From contig CM055265.1 of assembly GCA_029237695.1 (NCBI GenBank), positions 84,376,447 to 84,440,446 of the forward strand: DNA of 64,000 nucleotides, in the 5' to 3' direction. This stretch comes from Conchocele bisecta (taxonomy: Eukaryota > Mollusca > Bivalvia > Lucinida > Thyasiridae). Of this stretch, positions 10,197 to 21,484 are shown piece by piece. The notes beneath the pieces were generated by a model. The model was not told the origin of the DNA, searched no databases, and worked only from the letters and a program-made list of their open reading frames with translations. Position 1 is the stretch's first letter, and every line of letters starts with the position of its first letter. Position numbers and translations under genes: made by a program.

Positions 10197-12902
10197 TCAC
10201 CTGAGCGAAGCTCGTGTGAGCTACTGTTACCGCAATGTGTCCGTCCGTCGTCCGTCCGTCCGTGAACATTTTCAAACGTCTTCTCCTCGGTAACCATTAG
10301 GCCTATAGTCACCAAACTTCATGGTCATGGTCCTTAGGTAGGGGGATTACAAAATTGTAATCCAAGATGGCCGCCGTCTAAAAATAGCACAGATTTGTCA
10401 AAAATCTTCTTCTCAAGAACCGCTAGCCGGATTTCGACGAAACTTGGTAGGAATGATCGATGTACAATGCTCTTTCAAAGTTGTTAAAATGGTGACACCG
10501 GGGTCAAAATGGGCGTGGTCCGTGGGGTCAAATTGGGGTCAAATTTTAGTGTTGACAATATGGTCATGTTATATATCAAATCGAAGGTATCAACAAGGCG
10601 ATCACTCTGGTGCATTTTTTTGTCGAAATCGGATGGTTAGGTCATCCAAGATGGCCGCCGAAAGGTCAAAATATCGTTATTGTATTAGAGATTTCAAAAT
10701 TCTTCTTCACATGAACCGCTTGGCCCATGGTAGCCAAACTTAAAGGTTATTGTCCATGGGTGAAGCCTTTTCAGATTTGTTAAAATGGAGGTCATCGCTA
10801 ATCCAAGATGGCCGCCGTCTAAAAATAGCATAACTTCTTAAAAAATCTTCTTCTCATGAACCGCTAGCCGGATTTCGACGAAACTTAGTAGGAATGATCG
10901 ATGTACAATGCTCTTTCAAAGTTGTTAAAATGGTGACCCCGGGGTCAAAATGGGCGTGCCCCGTGGGGTCAAATTGGGGTCAAATTTTATTTTTGACCGA
11001 ATATAGTCATGTCTATATCAAATCGAAGGTATCAAAGAGGCGATCGCATTGGTACATTTTTTGTCGAAATTGGATGGTCATGTCATCCAAGATAGCCGCC
11101 GAAAGGTCAAAAGGTCGTTCTGTTTAAAAGTAGGTCAAATTCTTCAAAAATCTTCTCGCGAACTGCCAGGCCGATTTTTACGAAACTTGGTATGAATGGT
11201 CGATAGTTAACGCTGGTTCAGATTCCTTCAAATGGTGGACCCCGGGTAAAAAATGGGCGGGGCAGGAGAGGTCAAGTAGGGGTCAAATGTCACATTTGAC
11301 CGAAAATGGTCATGTCATACATGTATATTAAATCGAAGGTATCGACGAGACGGTCACTCTGGAGCTTTTTTTGTCGACATCAGGTAATTACGTCATCCGA
11401 GATGGCCGCCGAAAGGTTAAAAGGTCGTTCTTTCAATATAGATTACAAACGTCTTCTTCTCGTGAACCACTTGGCCAATATTGGCCAAACTTCACTGTAA
11501 TGGTCAGTGGGTCAAGCCTTTTCATTTTTGTTAAAATGATGGTCATCGCGAAATCCAAGATAGCGGCCGTTGAAAAGTAGGTCAAATTCTCAAAAAATCT
11601 TCTTCTCACGAACCACCGCCTGGCCAATTTCGACGAAGCTTGATATGAATGATCGATAGTTAACGATGTTTCAGATTTCTTCAAATGGTGGCCCCCGGGT
11701 AAAAAAATGGGCGGGGCAAGAGGGGTCAAGTAGGGGTCAAATTTCACATTTGACCGAATATGGTCATGTCATATATCAATTCGAATGTATGGACGAAATG
11801 ATCACTTAGGAGCATTTTTTGTCGAAATCATCAGATGATTACATAATCAAAGATTGCCGCTGAAAGCTCAAAAGGTGGTTCTTTTATTAGAGATTTCAAA
11901 CGTCTTCTTCATACAAACCGCTTGGCCATTGGTAGCAAACTTCGCAGTTATGGTCCATTGGTAAAGCCTTTTCAGTTTTGTTAAAATGGCGGTCATCGTT
12001 AATCCAAGATGGAGGCCGTCTAAAATAGAAGAACATTTTAAAAAATCTTCTTCTCACGAACAACCAGACCGATTTCTACGAAACTTGGCAGAAATGATCG
12101 ATGTACAATGCTTTTTCAAATTTGTTAATATGGTGACCCCTGTGTCAAAAATGGGGTCAAATAGGGGTCAAATTTCATTTTTGACGGAATATGGTCTTAT
12201 AATATATCAAATCAAAGGTATTGATGAGGTGATCGCTGTGGTGCTGTTTTCATCGAATCGGATGATTACATCATCCAAGATGGCCACCGAAAGGTCAAAA
12301 GGTCGTTCTTTTATTAGAGATTTCAAATGTCTTCTTCATACAAACCGCTTGGCCATTGGTGGCCAAACTTCGCAGTTATGGTTCATTGGTAAAGCCTTTT
12401 CAGTTTTGTTAAAATGGCTGTCGTCGTTAATCCAAGATGGCCGCCGTCTAAAAATAGCATAACTTCTTAAAAAATCTTCTCACGAACCACCAGACCGATT
12501 TAGACAAACTTGACAGGAATGATCGATGTACAATGCTTTTTCAAAGCTGTTAAAATGGTGACCTCTGGTTCAAAAATGGGCATGGCCCGGGGGTCAAATA
12601 GGGGTCAATTATTTTACGGAATATGCTTATATAATACATAAAATCTAAGGATTGCAATAAAAAGTAGGCTGAAAGCATCCTGTTGTGGTCTCCAAACCTC
12701 TCAAAGTTGTGTAAGATATATCTGTACATATCGCAAGACAACTCCTACCCTGGTGACTTCTCAAGTTTGTCGCATTGACATTTTGTGCCTGTCATGGGCT
12801 TATTTTGATGTATATGTAGTGACAACTTTACATACCAGTATTTGCTTGATTTTTGTGAAATTGCACAGGTGAGCGATATAGGGCCATCATGGCCATCTTG
12901 TT
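10197..12902 (+). mobile_element. GCTCACCTGAGCG array element, second copy (2.7 kb)
   Basis: Head AGCTCACCTGAGCGAAGCTC, several ~430 bp units like those at 836-3336, and tail GGTGAGCGATATAGGGCCAT ending CATCTTGTTT. It interrupts repeat H between 'cattttgagttttt' and 'gtcaaatagcag'. Empty forms read 'gagttctttgtcaaatgg' at 13650 and, reversed, 'gagctttgttttgtcaaat' at 19372. Target choice is a T-run, with at most a 3-5 T duplication. Confidence 0.85.
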
Positions 12903-13064
12903 TGTCAAATAGCAGAACAGGTGAAACTGGCTGATGGCTGGAACGCACAAAGTTGGCCGACTTGGCCACCCCATGTGCCGTATGAACATATATTCTATCA
13001 CATTTACGAAGCAATTATCTTTGAATCAAACGATGAGGTATATAGTTGGTCCTTAACCAAGGTG

Positions 13065-13405
13065 TATGATCACGTGGTACTAACAACAACAACAACAAAT
13101 CCGATTGAAAGTACGTATTCTTTTATATTGTCCTTATTACGTAACGGATTTTGATGGAATATGGCGCATCAAACGCGTCTTGTTAAGCTGCATTTGGTGG
13201 TCTCTGTATGTTCGCCCAAACTTCTGTTGTCTTTGCGAAGAATCTTTGCAAAAACGACATAAGTCTGTGCCACCAAATGCATCTCACGAAGACGCGTTTG
13301 CTGCGCCATATTTCATCAAAATCCGTTGAGTATTAAGGAAATATCAAATAATACTTACAGTGGGCGACGTTGTTGTTGTTGTAACCACGTGATCATGCAC
13401 CTTGT
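13065..13405. mobile_element. MITE D (GATCACGTGGT ends), related to the 34.25-39.07 kb element
   Basis: The ends are CAAGGTGTATGATCACGTGG and CCACGTGATCATGCACCTTG, each followed inward by (AAC)n/(GTT)n. TTAAC flanks both sides, while the empty copy of H at 19240 has a single TTAAC, so the duplication is TTAA or TTAAC. Subterminal 'acggattttgatggaatatg' and 'gcgcatcaaacgcg' match the terminal repeats of the large element beginning near 34253. This is a deletion derivative or parasite of that family. Confidence 0.85.
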
Positions 13406-13561
13406 TAACACTACCTGTAAAATCTAAGCGAGACACCTGGAATATTGGCTTTGTTGCACTGGTATGTATATTCACTATTCAGTCAATGAAACATCTCTAT
13501 ATGTGACTTGAAAACTATGGCTTATGGCATTTATGACCAGTGTATAGCTCCTGATTACTAT

Positions 13562-13860
13562 TTGGTGTAATATAATTGATAGGAGTCCGTTCTTCTGGCT
13601 TTTCTACATGTGATTAGTTACATTATATCATATGTTCTACTTCACATTTTGAGTTCTTTGTCAAATGGCAGAACAGGTGAAACTGGCTGATGGCTGGAAC
13701 ACACAAACTGTCCGACTTGGCCACTCCATGTGCCGTATAGGATACACTAATGAGGCAGTATTCACATATATGTTATAAATATATTCCATCACCTTTACGA
13801 AGCAATTATCTTTGAATCAAACGATGATCAGGTATAGAACGGGTCATTAACAGTGAATCT
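13562..13860 (+). repeat. Repeat H, partial copy
   Basis: It matches H from 'ttggtgtaatataattgata' to 'tgaatcaaacgatga' and is uninterrupted at the site where the array element entered the copy at 10197. Confidence 0.8.
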
Positions 13861-13927
13861 GACTGGGATTCACACCTGGGGCAAAGTGATTTGGTGTAGT
13901 ATGAGTTTTGTAGCATTGAAATGACCA

Positions 13928-14213
13928 GTAGCCAATTTCATCAAAATTGCAAAGTATACTTATCTAGCAAAGTATACTTTGAGGGAGTAATTCATTATTT
14001 CATATAGAACTAACGACTGCATATATTTGATGATTGAAAGTATGCAGAATTATTATACTCAATTTATTACATTATCACAGCCAAAATGGCTGTGATAATG
14101 TAATAAATTCAGTATAATAAAAATTAATAAATTTATCCTTAAATTGAAAATTTCTCCCTCCAAGTATACTTTGCTAGATGAGTATACTTTGCAATGTTGG
14201 TGAAATAGGCTAC
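13928..14213. repeat. MITE A, full copy
   Basis: The ends GTAGCCAATTTCATCAAAAT and its inverse (tggtgaaataggctac) flank the centre 'cacagccaaaatggctgtg', a palindrome. The whole ~286 bp can fold into one hairpin. Confidence 0.9.
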
Positions 14214-14215
14214 AG

Positions 14216-14301
14216 AGCATTTCTCGGTAGAATCTTGTAGACCCTCATTTTTTTTCCCATCTGCGATGGTCTCCTACAAGAATACATCGAGAAATGATCT
14301 G
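14216..14301. repeat. Short imperfect inverted repeat
   Basis: 'catttctcggtagaatcttg' pairs with 'caagaatacatcgagaaatg' around a T-rich loop. It is probably a small MITE; no relatives were noticed. Confidence 0.6.
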
Positions 14302-14401
14302 GTCATTTAAATGGTGCGAAACTCGTATCAGACAATGGAGTAATTAGATTTGTTTGTATCCACATTTTATCAGATGTGTCGGCGTGGATGGAACAGGCTA
14401 A

Positions 14402-14462
14402 GATGTGCAAAATTAAGTGCAAACTTATGATAGTCTGCACATTTCACATTATCAATGTATCC
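14402..14462 (+). repeat. MITE B fragment
   Basis: 'aagtgcaaacttatgatagt' followed by 'cacatttcacattatcaatg' is an internal MITE B segment without its ends. Confidence 0.7.
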
Positions 14463-14810
14463 CGAACAGAGACCTGGATTGGCCCTCAGATACCTCATTG
14501 CAATTCTTGTATGTGAGGGTTTAATCTCGCTATACCCCTGTGTATGATCGAGTAATACGATTATTCCTAACTTTTAGGGGAACGGAACCATGTGCCTCTG
14601 GTGTGGTATGGACCTGGCACCAGGTCGGGTTATTCTAATTTCAGGGCTGAATATATATATTTGTTTCGATGTAAATATTCCGTTCTGATTTTGGGAATTC
14701 CTCCCCAGTGCAGCCAGGTTACATGTGGGATCGAACCTGTTGGCGCGGCTTTAAATGACCTTAGCTGTTGATAGGCCATTAAACACCAGTAAATCAAATA
14801 AATCAAATGC
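14463..14810 (+). mobile_element. SINE-like element
   Basis: It runs from 'gagacctggattggccctca' to 'gttgataggccattaaacac' with an (AATC/AAAT) tail. It is 5'-truncated relative to the 5825 copy. Confidence 0.75.
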
Positions 14811-15061
14811 CCCCGGGTGTATTGACAATATACATACTATGTATATTGTCAATACGCCTGGGTGCATTTGAATTGTTTTGTACATTGTTCAGAAAGGTGT
14901 TTTTCATGTATGAACAATGTACACTTCAAATGTGCAAGTATGTATTTACACATGTATTTTGTCAATACACCAGGCGCATTGGAATTGTTTTGTAAAGGCG
15001 TTTCGTGTATGCACAAACAATAATTTACCATCCAAGACACTAAACATGCTAACTGGGATAA
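14811..15061. repeat. Nested short palindromes and direct repeats
   Basis: A palindrome 'attgacaatatacatac' / 'gtatattgtcaat' lies at about 14820-14857. The phrase 'gtcaatac.cc.gg.gcatt.gaattgttttgta' occurs at 14847 and again at 14961, suggesting a degenerate pair of small elements. Confidence 0.6.
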
Positions 15062-15180
15062 TATGTTCAATAAATGTAAATCCAATAACTGTTTACAAGA
15101 AAACATTGTTAATGTGAAATTTACAGACTATCATAACTTACGAACATTTTAGTCCTACGAAGTTTAGTGAAACGCGCCCC
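15062..15180 (-). repeat. MITE B half copy
   Basis: It carries one arm only, from 'aatgtaaatccaataactgt' to 'gtttagtgaaacgcgcccc', and abuts a complete copy. Confidence 0.8.
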
Positions 15181-15424
15181 AGGGGGCCGTTTCACTAATG
15201 TTCGTACGACTAAAATGTTTGTAAGTGCAAACTTATGATAGTCTGTAAATTTCACATTATCAATGTTTTCTTGTAAGCAATTATTGGATTTACATTTATT
15301 GAGCATAGGCTGCATATGCAGCCTATGCTCAATAAATGTAAATCCATCAATTAAAATTTCCAGACGATCCTAAATTTGCACGTACGAACATTTTAGTCGT
15401 ACGAAGTTTAGTGAAACGGGCACC
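15181..15424. repeat. MITE B, full copy
   Basis: AGGGGGCCGTTTCACTAA and the inverse (gtttagtgaaacgggcacct) flank the palindromic centre 'ggctgcatatgcagcc'. Confidence 0.9.
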
Positions 15425-15869
15425 TGATACATATGCCCTGCTACTACGGAACTCATTAAGATCATATTGATAATGTGTCCGCATTAACCGACTTTTCGAT
15501 TAGCCCTCACATCTCCGATACAACCTTGCTTTGTACGTTGTGCTCCCGATACTGTTATTATAAAGAAACAACGGTAACGATTGTTATACCGCCCTGCTTC
15601 ATATTTCACACATGTATTCCTCTGATGCTCCTCTATCATATTGTGATAAATCCACGATGATCGTGCCCCCGCTGAACCCAAGGTAAAGGTCACATTTTGT
15701 ACAGGTAATATATGGGATTTAGTATTAAACCCATTGACCCGGCCTTAAACGACCTTAGCAGTTGATAGGCCGTTACAACCAAACAAACAAACAAAAACTT
15801 AGCTGTTGATAGGCCGTTAAACCCCAACAAACAAACAAACATACTTTGTGCGTTCAAAACATTAACGCT
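15425..15869 (+). repeat. Unassigned sequence plus two SINE tails
   Basis: Two SINE 3' tails lie at about 15738-15800 ('cagttgataggccgttacaa') and 15801-15842 ('gttgataggccgttaaaccc', (AAAC)n). The rest is unrecognised. Confidence 0.55.
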
Positions 15870-16065
15870 CATGTAAATGCAACTGCAACTGCGACTGTAA
15901 ATGAGTACGCGGAGGTCACTCATAGTTGTGGAGCGAGTGCAGAAAATTCAACCACGTGTCCGCAAACTATATAAACAAGGTTTGCTGGTAAATCCCTGTC
16001 ATTATCATTTTAGCTCCGACTGGTTGCACGTGCTGTACTTTTTATAAAATATGAATTTCTGTTTC
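15870..16065 (+). repeat. Direct repeat, copy 1 ('gtaaatgagtacgcggaggt')
   Basis: From 'actgtaaatgagtacgcgga' to 'ctttttataaaatatg' it is nearly identical to 16624-16785, about 740 bp downstream. No coding meaning is apparent, although a short open frame runs through the second copy. Confidence 0.8.
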
Positions 16066-16397
16066 TTTTCACGTAGCTGCTTCATATTTCACACATTGAT
16101 TCCTATGATGGTCCTCTATCATGCTGTGACAAATCCACGATCCTTCGACTGAGCAATGCGAAGCCCAAGGCCAAGGTCACATACTTAATACATTCAAAAC
16201 CTTATCGCTCGCGTAAGTGTATTAATATTTTGTTTTTCTGATGTATAACTGCTTCATATTTCACACATGAATTTCTCGGATGATCAACTGTCATGATGTG
16301 CACAATCCACCAGCCTTTTGTTTTTTCAAAATTTTAATGTGCCCTCGTTTTCTTTGGCTGCCAGCGGCGGCATTGGAAATAAAACAAATACACACTT

Positions 16398-16468
16398 CTG
16401 TTATTATTATTATTATTGTTATTATTATTATAATATTAATAATAACATATTATTATTATTATATCTAG
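16398..16468 (+). repeat. (ATT)n microsatellite
   Basis: Uninterrupted and slightly degenerate ATT/ATA triplets. Confidence 0.9.
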
Positions 16469-16623
16469 TTCCAATACGCTTAGTGTTGTACTCACCCGAT
16501 GCAGGAAGTAACCGCGAACCGCACTGTCATTTGCCACATACAGTACATATTATTGGGAAAGCGATCGATGTCATCATAACAGAGCGATATATCGGGCTTT
16601 TAATCCCCATTGAACTTTCTACG

Positions 16624-16785
16624 ACTGTAAATGAGTACGCGGAGGTCACTCATAGTTGCGAAGCGAGTGCAGAAAATTCAACCACGTGTCCGCAAACTAT
16701 ATAAACAAGGTTTGCTGGTAAATCCATGTTATTATCATTTTAGCTCCGACTGGTTGCACGTGCTGTACTTTTTATAAAATATGGA
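16624..16785 (+). repeat. Direct repeat, copy 2
   Basis: The second copy of the block at 15870. The intervening 16066-16623 holds 'cttcatatttcacaca' repeats, the microsatellite and no gene I recognise. Confidence 0.8.
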
Positions 16786-16837
16786 TTTCTTAGAGTTTTG
16801 GACACAGTATCAGGGAAGCAGGTAAGAGGTATAAGAT

Positions 16838-17010
16838 ATAGAGGATATTCCATCGTATATTTTGAATAGCGGGAAATAATACACCAGTGTGTGTCGGCTT
16901 CCGCGTAAGCAACGAGTGAGCGTAGCGAACGAGTTGCTTGCACGGACGCCGACGGACACGAGTGTATTATTTCTGCTATTCAAACATGTACGATGGCATA
17001 TCCTATTTAT
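16838..17010. repeat. MITE E (cgcggaagc... hairpin)
   Basis: 'gatattccatcgta' with 'tagcgggaaataatacac' on the left pairs with 'gtgtattatttctgctattc' and 'tacgatggcatatc' on the right. The centre is GC-rich ('gagtgagcgtagcgaacgag'). A diverged relative lies at 33010-33200. Confidence 0.75.
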
Positions 17011-17461
17011 TACACTTCCAGGGCGTATACATATGCACATTTAGTCTATTTTTGAGATTATAATCAATGACTTGTGATGTGCGCATGAATAGTTAATACA
17101 ATGATGTGTTTCCCGCGTTTTGACGTTACGTTGTGTGACGTCAAATGTGACGTCATGTAATCGTTTTGAAATCCAAATTACGCAGCTGTTTCTATGAACC
17201 AGATATATTTGAGTGCAGTTTTGGAATGTGTTCAATCACATTAACATTCTTGATTAGTCGAGACCCTTTCCAAATTTCAGATAACTTTATTTTGACTGTA
17301 ATACAAATTAAACATTTTGCATGGTAGCTCGTGGTTTCCAAGAAAACAGGCGCGCAATTACGGGTGTTCTCTTCACGGTGTATTATTTGAACGTTGATTA
17401 CGGGTTTTCTCTAACAGCGAAACCCGTGCAAATAATTTGCAAGAGTGTAATAAACATAAAG
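17011..17461. other. Unassigned interval
   Basis: It contains TGACGTCA-like words ('gtgacgtcaaatgtgacgtc') but no gene that I can support. Confidence 0.4.
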
Positions 17462-17608
17462 AATACCAGGCTGTATTTTTATATCAATTTGATCAGGCAA
17501 GGCTATGAAACGCGTAGGAATTCCTTGGCTCGCCGGCTCGCCGAAGAATTCCTACCGTTTCCGAGTTGAGCCTGATAAACAAGACACAAACACCACTAGC
17601 CTGGTATT
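17462..17608. repeat. MITE F, copy 1
   Basis: The ends are AATACCAGGCTGTATTTTTA and 'actagcctggtatt'. The centre pairs 'cgcgtaggaattcc' with 'gaattcctaccg'. A better-preserved copy is at 44996-45138. Confidence 0.85.
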
Positions 17609-18079
17609 ATATGTATCACGGAACGTTTTATGTCAGACGTTGGGCAAAGATAAGATTGTTTTCACTGAACAGATTTTTGCATCGCGTCATTACACCTATG
17701 TCATTCGGTAATGTCACGTGACGCCTTTCGACCAATAAAACGTCAGCGAAAGTACTTGTACTTGAGTCGATGTAGGAGTCGAGAAGTTGAAGCATAAGCA
17801 TAATCATTGGACCGCAGTCTACAAAACGGGACTTTATCACACGAAATATATATATGCTTCGTCGTAACACCGTTTCTAGCTGGCAGGAAAATACGTGCAA
17901 TTACATCTTGAGCGAATTTGATTGGCTGGCACGCATCGCGTTGCGAAGTAATACATATTGGTGCAACAGTGGGGCTTAACGTTGACGTCAACACAGTTTA
18001 ATTAAGAAATAAATACCGCCCACGAGATATTTAATTCCCCAGATAAATAGCTGGAATGTGAAGTTTCATGCGCCAGCCA
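17609..18079. other. Unassigned interval
   Basis: I see only short frames without motifs. Confidence 0.4.
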
Positions 18080-18637
18080 CTACTGTCTGTTTCACGAGAT
18101 CTGCCCAAATTTTGCGGCTATATAAACAATGCAAAAACAATATTTTTTTCGATAATATTAAATTTTATGAAAAGTTATGAATGAGCCTTCTTTTTATTTC
18201 GTGAAATTTAGTCAAATATTGATTTTATTGCGAAAAAACAATTTACCCATGTTAAATACCCATAGACATCTTCACAAAGTGAAGATGTCTATGGGGATTT
18301 AACATAGGTTTTTTTTTTCTAATTTCAGAAATTGTGGACCGATTTTAAAAAACTAACTTTTGGTTTCTTAGTTAGATCATTTCCAAGCTATCTAGTCAGG
18401 TTTCAGAGTAAATTTCCAAACTTTTTCGTTGTTCGACTCCTCTTCCACGTTCTCCCCCATTTTTCCCCCATTTTAAATTCCCATAGAGAAATATTTTTTT
18501 CGTTATAAAATCAAAGTATATACTTACGAAATAAAAAGAAGGCTCATTCGTAAATTTTGCTAAAATTTAACATTACCGAAAAAAATATTGTGGATATATC
18601 CGTAAAATGTGGGCAGGTTTCGTGAAACAGACAGTAG
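18080..18637. mobile_element. MITE G (CTACTGTCTGTTTCACGA ends, ~558 bp)
   Basis: The ends are CTACTGTCTGTTTCACGAGA and 'cgtgaaacagacagtag'. The subterminal 'aatgagccttctttttattt' on the left is mirrored by 'aaataaaaagaaggctcatt' on the right. The centre is 'catagacatcttcac'/'gtgaagatgtctatg'. A diverged partial relative lies near 39925-40140. Confidence 0.85.
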
Positions 18638-18737
18638 GTATAGTTATCAGGGATATTTTATTCGCAGCATCATAATAACGTTTGAGACAAAAATATGACC
18701 ATCGTTATCGCTACTAAAGTGTATAAGGACAAGATAA

Positions 18738-19050
18738 GTCACGCGATGCTTGCCACATTGAGACTACGACAATGGCTGAATGCTGAACAGCTTAGAAACA
18801 ATAGTCGGCTTTGCTGTCCATTTTGTAGACGATGCAGGCCATGATCAGACTGCGCCGATGCGCATGCTGGTCTAGGCATGCACTGTTCGCAAATGCCATA
18901 CAACCAGTTTCTCCCATAACAGCCATCTATGCGGCTGTGACTGAGGAAATGGGGCTTACGGGTTTTGCGATCAGTGTCGATCCAGATCATCAGGATCTGC
19001 TCTGTTCGCCACTTCATCAATGAAACACCCGACACACTTCTAACAAGCAA
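18738..19050. repeat. Dispersed 'gatcag...ctgcgc...gatgcgcatgctggtct' repeat
   Basis: 'gatcagactgcgccgatgcg' and 'catgctggtctaggcatgca' followed by 'gatccagatcatcaggatct' is a repeat pattern I recall from bivalve genomes. Related 'ctgatca...acactggtc' blocks occur near 13520, 35030, 38150, 41700, 57980 and 58140. A 103-codon minus-strand frame here is not a convincing protein. Confidence 0.6.
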
Positions 19051-19082
19051 TATATATCGTTATCATGCTACAAGTGTGTGCT

Positions 19083-19805
19083 GTTTGATCAGGAGCTACA
19101 CTGGTCATAAATGTCATAAGCCATAGTTTCAAGTCACATATAGAGAGGTTTCTTTGACTGAATAGTGAATATACACACCAGTGCAACAAAGCCAATATTC
19201 CAGGTGTCTCGCGTCGATTTTACAGGTAGTGTTAAGGACCAACTATATACCTCATCGTTTGATTTAAAGATAATTACTTCGTAAATGTGATAGAATATAT
19301 GTTCATACGGCACATGGGGTGGCCAAGTCGGCTAACTTTGTGCGTTCCAGCCATCAGCCAGTTTCACCTGTTCTGCTATTTGACAAAACAAAGCTCAAAA
19401 TGGGAAGTAGAACATATGATATAATGTAAATAATCACATGTAGAAAAGCCAGGAGAACGGACTCCCTATCAATTATATTACACCAAACTGTAAAATATGT
19501 CAGTTTTCTGGACATGTTTGTGCCTGTGTTTTTAACAACATGAACCACCATTATAAATAACTTCATACGTAGAAAATCGCACAGTGTATCACTTTTATCT
19601 GGCAAACCACACAACACATACCATATATACCCACTACTCTTTTCTGTTATTAGCTATTAAATCCAGTGACATGTAAGCAGTTGAGTGTATTGTCCATGGT
19701 GTCTACTCACCTACTATGCGAGTAAATATGGTTTTACCTATGGGTAACGTGTACAGTAAAATAGGCTGTGCATCAGATCGGAAAGTTTACACGTTAACAT
19801 TTATT
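19083..19805 (-). repeat. Repeat H, intact inverse copy (empty-site reference)
   Basis: It aligns in reverse to 9783-10196, 12903-13064 and 13406-13558 without either insertion. It reads across both target sites ('agctttgttttgtcaaatag' and 'ggtccttaacactacc' on the minus strand). It therefore defines both insertion boundaries. Confidence 0.85.
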
Positions 19806-20136
19806 TTAAGATTGATGGGAGAAATGCTCAGATATCTCGTCTTTTATATAGTTTGCTGGCATAATATTTATAGCTTACCGTTGTCATATCTGTCTATTAT
19901 GTATTGCACCAAATTGTATTTTGTTTTCTGTCACTTTATTTGCTGTACGTATCAAACGCACGAAGTGGTGAAACTGTACGATGGCTTGTACATTCAAATA
20001 TGGCGGAGATGACAACTCAATGCTCCATATAGTATACAGTAATAATACACTATTCACATATGTTATATTCATATATCACATCATTCTTACGAAGCAATTA
20101 TCATTGAAGGGAAGTGTATCTATATATTACCTAATA
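19806..20136. other. Unassigned interval
   Basis: Short AT-rich frames only. Confidence 0.4.
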
Positions 20137-20138
20137 CC

Positions 20139-20640
20139 TTAAAGGTACATGCCCACTCAGTAGGCACAACATGTTTTTTATAGGAATTAAAGTAGAGTAT
20201 ACTTGTGTCACTATTCCACCAGTCTAAAAGTTACAAGTGCCCGCTATACAGATATAATCATTTAACATTTTACTGATAGTGACGCGCGGTGGTATCAGGC
20301 TATTTTCATATGCAAATGAGGCATGAAATTTTTTAATTATTTATAGTAATTAAAGCGTGACCTGAAAAAAATGACATTTTCGACAGATTATAAAGTATGA
20401 TCATTGCACATCAAAATATAAATACAGATAATAACTAATAATGTCCGTTAACATTTTAAGGAAACACGGTTATCGCCGCTGAAATCAGTGTAGAAATTTA
20501 CATCTGATATAACATGTATAATAATGCCAATCAATGCGTGGGATAATGCTGAATGAAGTTTATTTTGCCATAAAATGTCTCAGATGATGTCCCTGATATA
20601 AAGAACATTTTGTGCCTACTGAGTGGGCATATACCTTTAA
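20139..20640. mobile_element. MITE C, copy 2 (~0.5 kb, inverse of copy 1)
   Basis: TTAA at 20139-20142 and 20637-20640 brackets AGGTACATGCCCACTCAGTA and 'ctactgagtgggcatatacct'. The core ('catatgcaaatgaggcatga', 'aacacggttatcgcc') matches copy 1 in reverse. Confidence 0.9.
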
Positions 20641-20647
20641 ATCCACA

Positions 20648-20752
20648 GTTAGATCACAGTTCGTCTGCATGGAGATACTCCACGAGCTTTAGCGAGTGGA
20701 TTATAGATCGTACATGCGGACGAACGTGATCTAACCGTGCTATAACATCCTC
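20648..20752. repeat. Imperfect inverted repeat
   Basis: 'gttagatcacagttcgtctg' pairs with 'cggacgaacgtgatctaac'. It is probably a small MITE. Confidence 0.65.
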
Positions 20753-21124
20753 ATGTCCATATATTGCCCATGTGCTGTGAAAATGCAGAAACAAAATTCG
20801 AACATGTATCAAAGATGTGATACTAATATGAAAAATGCAGAAGACCGGAATGTACGCCTGCTGTTCGAAACGTTTGTCACTTCAAACATATTCTGACCGC
20901 ATTATAAAAACGTAAGTTGTGATTCCGCTGATTGGTTAACAGAAACCTGTTGTGTGATTAGATACATGGGGCTTGTGATATACGTGGCCAGTCTAGCATC
21001 CGGTATGTGACTTACTGCAAGCACGAGTTATGACATTTGTGGTCATTCTAGCAACCGATTCAGCCACAAAACATGCTTCTACCAACAAAACCATTAAATC
21101 ACAACTTGCATTTGTAATATGATC
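20753..21124. other. Unassigned interval
   Basis: I see nothing recognisable. Confidence 0.4.
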
Positions 21125-21370
21125 CAGGGGCCCGTTTCACCAAACTTCGTACGACTAAAATGTTCGTAAGTGTAAAATTATGATAGCCTGTAAAATTCAC
21201 ATTAGCAATGTTTTCTTGTAAACAATTATTGGATTTACATTTATTGAGCATAGGCTGCATATGCAGCCTATGCTCAATAAATGTAAATCCATCAATTGAA
21301 ATTTCCAGACGATCCTAAATTTGCACTTACGAACATTTTAGTCGTACGAAGTTTAGTGAAACGGGCCCCA
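21125..21370. repeat. MITE B, full copy
   Basis: CAGGGGCCCGTTTCACCAAA and the inverse end, with the intact central palindrome 'gcataggctgcatatgcagc'. It is the best-preserved copy in the window. Confidence 0.9.
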
Positions 21371-21484
21371 GTATATTATAGTTGGGAATCGTTTAAAGTG
21401 GCTTAGACGGCTTAGAAATATGTAGTTGCGAACAGTAACTCTTGACATCTATACTCCCGTAACGTCCGTGTGTTACCGACGGTA

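Larger units (their letters stand above)
9783..13558 (+). repeat. Repeat H, copy interrupted by two insertions
   Basis: H parts are 9783-10196, 12903-13064 and 13406-13558. The uninterrupted inverse copy at 19083-19805 aligns across all three, showing 10197-12902 and 13065-13405 to be insertions. H carries 'gtgacatgtaagcag'-like, 'acctgtccagaaaacttaca' and 'aggtgaaactggctgatggc' blocks and no ORF of note. Confidence 0.85.

Noticed and set aside
12550..13014. Minus-strand frames at the end of the second array element
   Set aside because: They cross an element/host-repeat junction and have no motif.
16318..16704. 128-codon frame running through the ATT microsatellite
   Set aside because: The first half is microsatellite and the second half lies in a duplicated repeat; there is no motif.
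18739..19050. 103-codon minus-strand frame with SQ/CS-rich sequence
   Set aside because: It coincides with a dispersed repeat ('gatcagactgcgccgatgcg') and has no protein motif.
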